From JBEGTT01 sp041179245 (GTDB lineage: Bacteria > Pseudomonadota > Gammaproteobacteria > Burkholderiales > Rhodocyclaceae), in contig JBEGTT010000084.1 in assembly GCA_041179245.1 (NCBI GenBank), positions 1 to 17,550 on the forward strand: 17,550 nucleotides of DNA, in the 5' to 3' direction. Both the position numbers and the translations under genes were made by a program. Within the stretch, counting starts at the first letter, position 1, and each line of letters begins with the position of its first letter. A model generated the notes under the pieces. It was not told the origin of the DNA, ran no database searches, and saw nothing but the letters and a program-made list of their open reading frames with translations. This document shows positions 15,275-17,550 of this stretch, one piece after another.

Positions 15275-17488
15275 CTAGCGGAAACGGTGAATAACACTCA
15301 GCCCCAGAAAATAGCCCAGGTAATTGGGAGGAATTTCAGACGTTCCCAAAATACGGTTTGAAGATGTCGCGCCCACTAAATCATAGGCATAGTCGTGATT
15401 ACGCTGGTAATTCACGACCCCCATCAAACGCAGTGATGTTTCTGATGTCAGACTGTAACGGGCATCGGTCCGCAGCAACCATTGGCGTGAACGCACGGTA
15501 GGTAAATCTGCAAGGCTGGTTGGTTTCGTAGTGCAGGTGCTATTTGTACAAGCCCCACCTGACATCAGATACTCACTCTGCGTTTGAACCAAGCTCAGGT
15601 CTGAACTCAGTTCCAAACGCCCAGCCATTAACCCTTGGTGGCGAAATCCAACCCCCACCGCATCAACGCCATCACGCATTCTGGCCTGCCATTCCTGATT
15701 TGGCTGAACTGTCACTATATCGGTAACGTTTTTGGAGTAGCGACTACCCAAACGTGACCCAATTTCCTGCCGACTAAGGTAACCATAGAGACTGAAATCG
15801 TCGTTAACCGCGTAATTAACATCCAAGTGAGCGACCCAACTCCCCGCGTGGTCCAAACCATACTGTGACTGTGTATAACGATCATCGTTTAAGTCTAAGC
15901 GCGCCCCAAAGGCCAGTGACTCAGTCGCCAACAAGGTGGCATTGGCCCATATCTGTTCACGAGAACGATCAGCGTAAATGAATTTACGCATCCCAGCGAG
16001 TTCAGTGGTGGCATCGACAGGGGTGTAATCGTCCACATGTCGATCGCCGTGCCTAAACCCTAGCCGCCCAGAAAACCAGTCATTGAAGGTCTGACGAATC
16101 TCACTCCGCCATGCCTGCTCGGTACTGTGTTCAGAATCTACGCACCGCACTCCATCTTGCCGACAGGTACGCTGAATCACTTCCTGCTCGTTGCCGACCA
16201 CAAATCGGCTCGTACGCGACAAGGCATAATCAGCCTCAAGCATCGTCGTCGTGCGCTGACGGCGATACGGCGTATTTTGAACCGTTGCCGTCGTTGAAAC
16301 CGCCTCGTTACTTACCCGCTGATAGGTCCCAATGGGGGTCTGGTTATCCCGGTCATCGTAACGATAACTAGCCAATAAATTGAGGTCGCGCCAAGGCTTG
16401 CTGGTCAGTTGCAAAAAGCGGTTTTCCGTCAGCACCAGACCATTAAGTGATGTCTGTGGTAAAGCCGCCAGCGTTGAACTGGTGGCGTAAGGCAAAAAAG
16501 CTTCGCTTTGCGTCAGGCGTCCACGGCTGAGTGCCCCGGTCAGACGAGTATTGCTAGAAAAATTCATGCCCCCATCCAGCTTCAACTGGTGCAACTGGTT
16601 ATCGGGTGCAACACCCATTCGGTTATCCAGAAGCCCAGCGCTAAAGGGATTTTGAAAATCAATTTTATCGACCTGATTCTGGAAGATAGCCCCAACATAA
16701 CCGAGCTGAAAATGCTGCCGATTCTCGCCATAAGCCAGATTCAGATTAAATCTATCCGTTGCCTGACGAATCGCCTCCGGCAAAATCATGACCGTGCCCC
16801 CGCTGCTACCGGATAAAGCGCCAGTTCCCTTCGTACCTTCTCTGGACTCGTGTTGAAAACCAGCGCGTAATGTCCAAACATCATTGAGCAAGGTATGAAA
16901 CTTGACACTGCTTTGTGTACGCTGAATGTCTAGCGTATGCCCGGAAAACACCGTTGAAAGTGCAGGTAAGGCGGATGGGCCTACTGCTGTTCGGCTGGCA
17001 AATCCCGCCGGAAGGGTCAAGCGATCAGTCCCTGCACCTAACAAGGGCGTGCGATAGGTATCGCTCAAGAGGAAATACTGCTCATCGTGAGCAAATCGAA
17101 ATCCATATCTCCCCTGCTCACCAACTTCACCCAACAAGCGACGCATCCCAATACCGGATTCTTCAAGTTGTAGCCGCCAGCGCGAAGGATTTTCTTGGAA
17201 ATACAAGCCTCCGCCCCGAAAATCTAATTCACCAATTCCAAATAAAGCCTTATTTTTACCCACATCCCCCATGCCAAGACTGGGTGCCAAACCTTTGCGG
17301 TTGCCTTCGACAGCCGCTAGTCCTAGTTCAATTTGTTGTGTAGGCAAAACAAGTTCGGCCAAATCTTCGTTGTTTGATGGATCGTCATTGGCGGCTGCGA
17401 AACCCGGCAAGGGCAGGAACAGCATGGCCATGGCAAAGCAAACGGGCTTAGATACAACCAGCTTAGACGCACGAGAGAAATGAATCAT
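15275..17488 (-). CDS. MtrB/PioB/MtoB-family outer-membrane porin of an electron conduit
   Basis: About 737 residues from the ATG at 17488; a GTG immediately before it (17491) is an alternative start. A signal peptide ends near residue 33 (GFAAA). The rest is a very large beta-barrel with alternating strands and long loops. Family traits are GGLYFQENPSRWRLQLE near the start, PYRRQRTTTMLEADY in the middle, the DDFSLYGYLSRQEIGS segment and the C-terminal PPNYLGYFLGLSVIHRFR. MtrB-type porins form the sheath through the outer membrane around a decaheme MtrA. The N-terminal CxxC motif described for Shewanella MtrB is absent. Two other cysteine pairs occur at about 443/450 and 648/653 (numbered from the GTG). 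The end of a decaheme cytochrome gene lies 8 bases upstream, supporting an MtrAB/MtoAB/PioAB operon. Confidence 0.88.
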   Translation of the reverse strand: MIHFSRASKLVVSKPVCFAMAMLFLPLPGFAAANDDPSNNEDLAELVLPTQQIELGLAAVEGNRKGLAPSLGMGDVGKNKALFGIGELDFRGGGLYFQENPSRWRLQLEESGIGMRRLLGEVGEQGRYGFRFAHDEQYFLLSDTYRTPLLGAGTDRLTLPAGFASRTAVGPSALPALSTVFSGHTLDIQRTQSSVKFHTLLNDVWTLRAGFQHESREGTKGTGALSGSSGGTVMILPEAIRQATDRFNLNLAYGENRQHFQLGYVGAIFQNQVDKIDFQNPFSAGLLDNRMGVAPDNQLHQLKLDGGMNFSSNTRLTGALSRGRLTQSEAFLPYATSSTLAALPQTSLNGLVLTENRFLQLTSKPWRDLNLLASYRYDDRDNQTPIGTYQRVSNEAVSTTATVQNTPYRRQRTTTMLEADYALSRTSRFVVGNEQEVIQRTCRQDGVRCVDSEHSTEQAWRSEIRQTFNDWFSGRLGFRHGDRHVDDYTPVDATTELAGMRKFIYADRSREQIWANATLLATESLAFGARLDLNDDRYTQSQYGLDHAGSWVAHLDVNYAVNDDFSLYGYLSRQEIGSRLGSRYSKNVTDIVTVQPNQEWQARMRDGVDAVGVGFRHQGLMAGRLELSSDLSLVQTQSEYLMSGGACTNSTCTTKPTSLADLPTVRSRQWLLRTDARYSLTSETSLRLMGVVNYQRNHDYAYDLVGATSSNRILGTSEIPPNYLGYFLGLSVIHRFR

Positions 17489-17496
17489 CACAACGG

Positions 17497-17550
17497 TTAG
17501 CGCAAAAGACGTGCGCCCCCCGGATGGTTAGAGCCATGAATTTGACTATG
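17497..17550 (-). CDS. C-terminal end of an MtrA/MtoA/PioA-type decaheme cytochrome c, cut by the window
   Basis: On the minus strand the window edge opens in a frame reading HSQIHGSNHPGGARLLR and then TAA (17497-17499). Decaheme MtrA-family proteins end with a last heme motif followed by a His-x-x-HGSN/HP-type tail, so the first His here is probably the His of the final CxxCH. The stop codon is 8 bases before the ATG of the MtrB-like porin, as expected for a tightly coupled mtrA-mtrB pair. The cysteines themselves lie outside the window, so heme content cannot be confirmed here. Confidence 0.7.
   Translation of the reverse strand, partial: HSQIHGSNHPGGARLLR

Noticed and set aside
16915..17343. 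142-residue plus-strand frame opposite the MtrB-like gene
   Set aside because: It is antisense to a well-supported barrel protein and shows no domain, signal or ribosome binding site.

Overview
The window looks like a chromosomal segment of a Gram-negative proteobacterium, most likely a betaproteobacterium. The evidence is the surE-pcm-nlpD block, an Hsp33 gene, a TctD/TctE-type two-component pair, several outer-membrane beta-barrels, and c-type cytochromes with export signals. I cannot name the genus from sequence alone. The dominant theme is extracellular electron transfer: moving electrons between the quinone pool and the cell surface, as in iron-oxidising or metal-reducing bacteria.

Layout. 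(1) 1-1361 (+): the 3' part of a B12-binding radical SAM protein whose start lies before the window. (2) 1332-1514 (-): a tiny exported His/Lys-rich peptide. (3) 1585-8756 (-): a sensory run. In transcription order (right to left) it holds an OmpR-family response regulator, a TctE/QseC-like sensor kinase, a methyl-accepting chemotaxis protein, a small outer-membrane protein and a large hybrid histidine kinase. (4) 8760-8783: a Rho-independent terminator separating this run from two cytochrome genes upstream. (5) 8790-10591 (-): an outer-membrane monoheme cytochrome-porin fusion (Cyc2-like) followed by a small class I cytochrome c. (6) 10592-10759: a divergent promoter region with repeated hexamers and a palindrome. 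(7) 10760-11791 (+): a NapC/NirT/CymA-type tetraheme quinol dehydrogenase and an EF-hand-like protein with a tetra-histidine stretch. (8) 11806-15235 (-): housekeeping genes hslO, surE, pcm and nlpD. (9) 15275-17550 (-): an MtrB/PioB/MtoB-family outer-membrane porin, preceded at the very edge by the last 17 codons of what reads as its decaheme MtrA/MtoA partner. That fragment is too short to be picked up as an ORF.

How the parts may work together (inference): the tetraheme inner-membrane protein exchanges electrons with quinones. The small periplasmic cytochrome c could shuttle electrons across the periplasm. Two different outer-membrane conduits then reach the surface: the self-contained cytochrome-porin fusion and the MtrA/MtrB pair. 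The two-component system, chemoreceptor and hybrid kinase beside them are good candidates for sensing the donor or acceptor and steering expression or movement. No mobile elements, tRNA/rRNA genes or CRISPR arrays were seen. No gap between genes exceeds about 170 bases.
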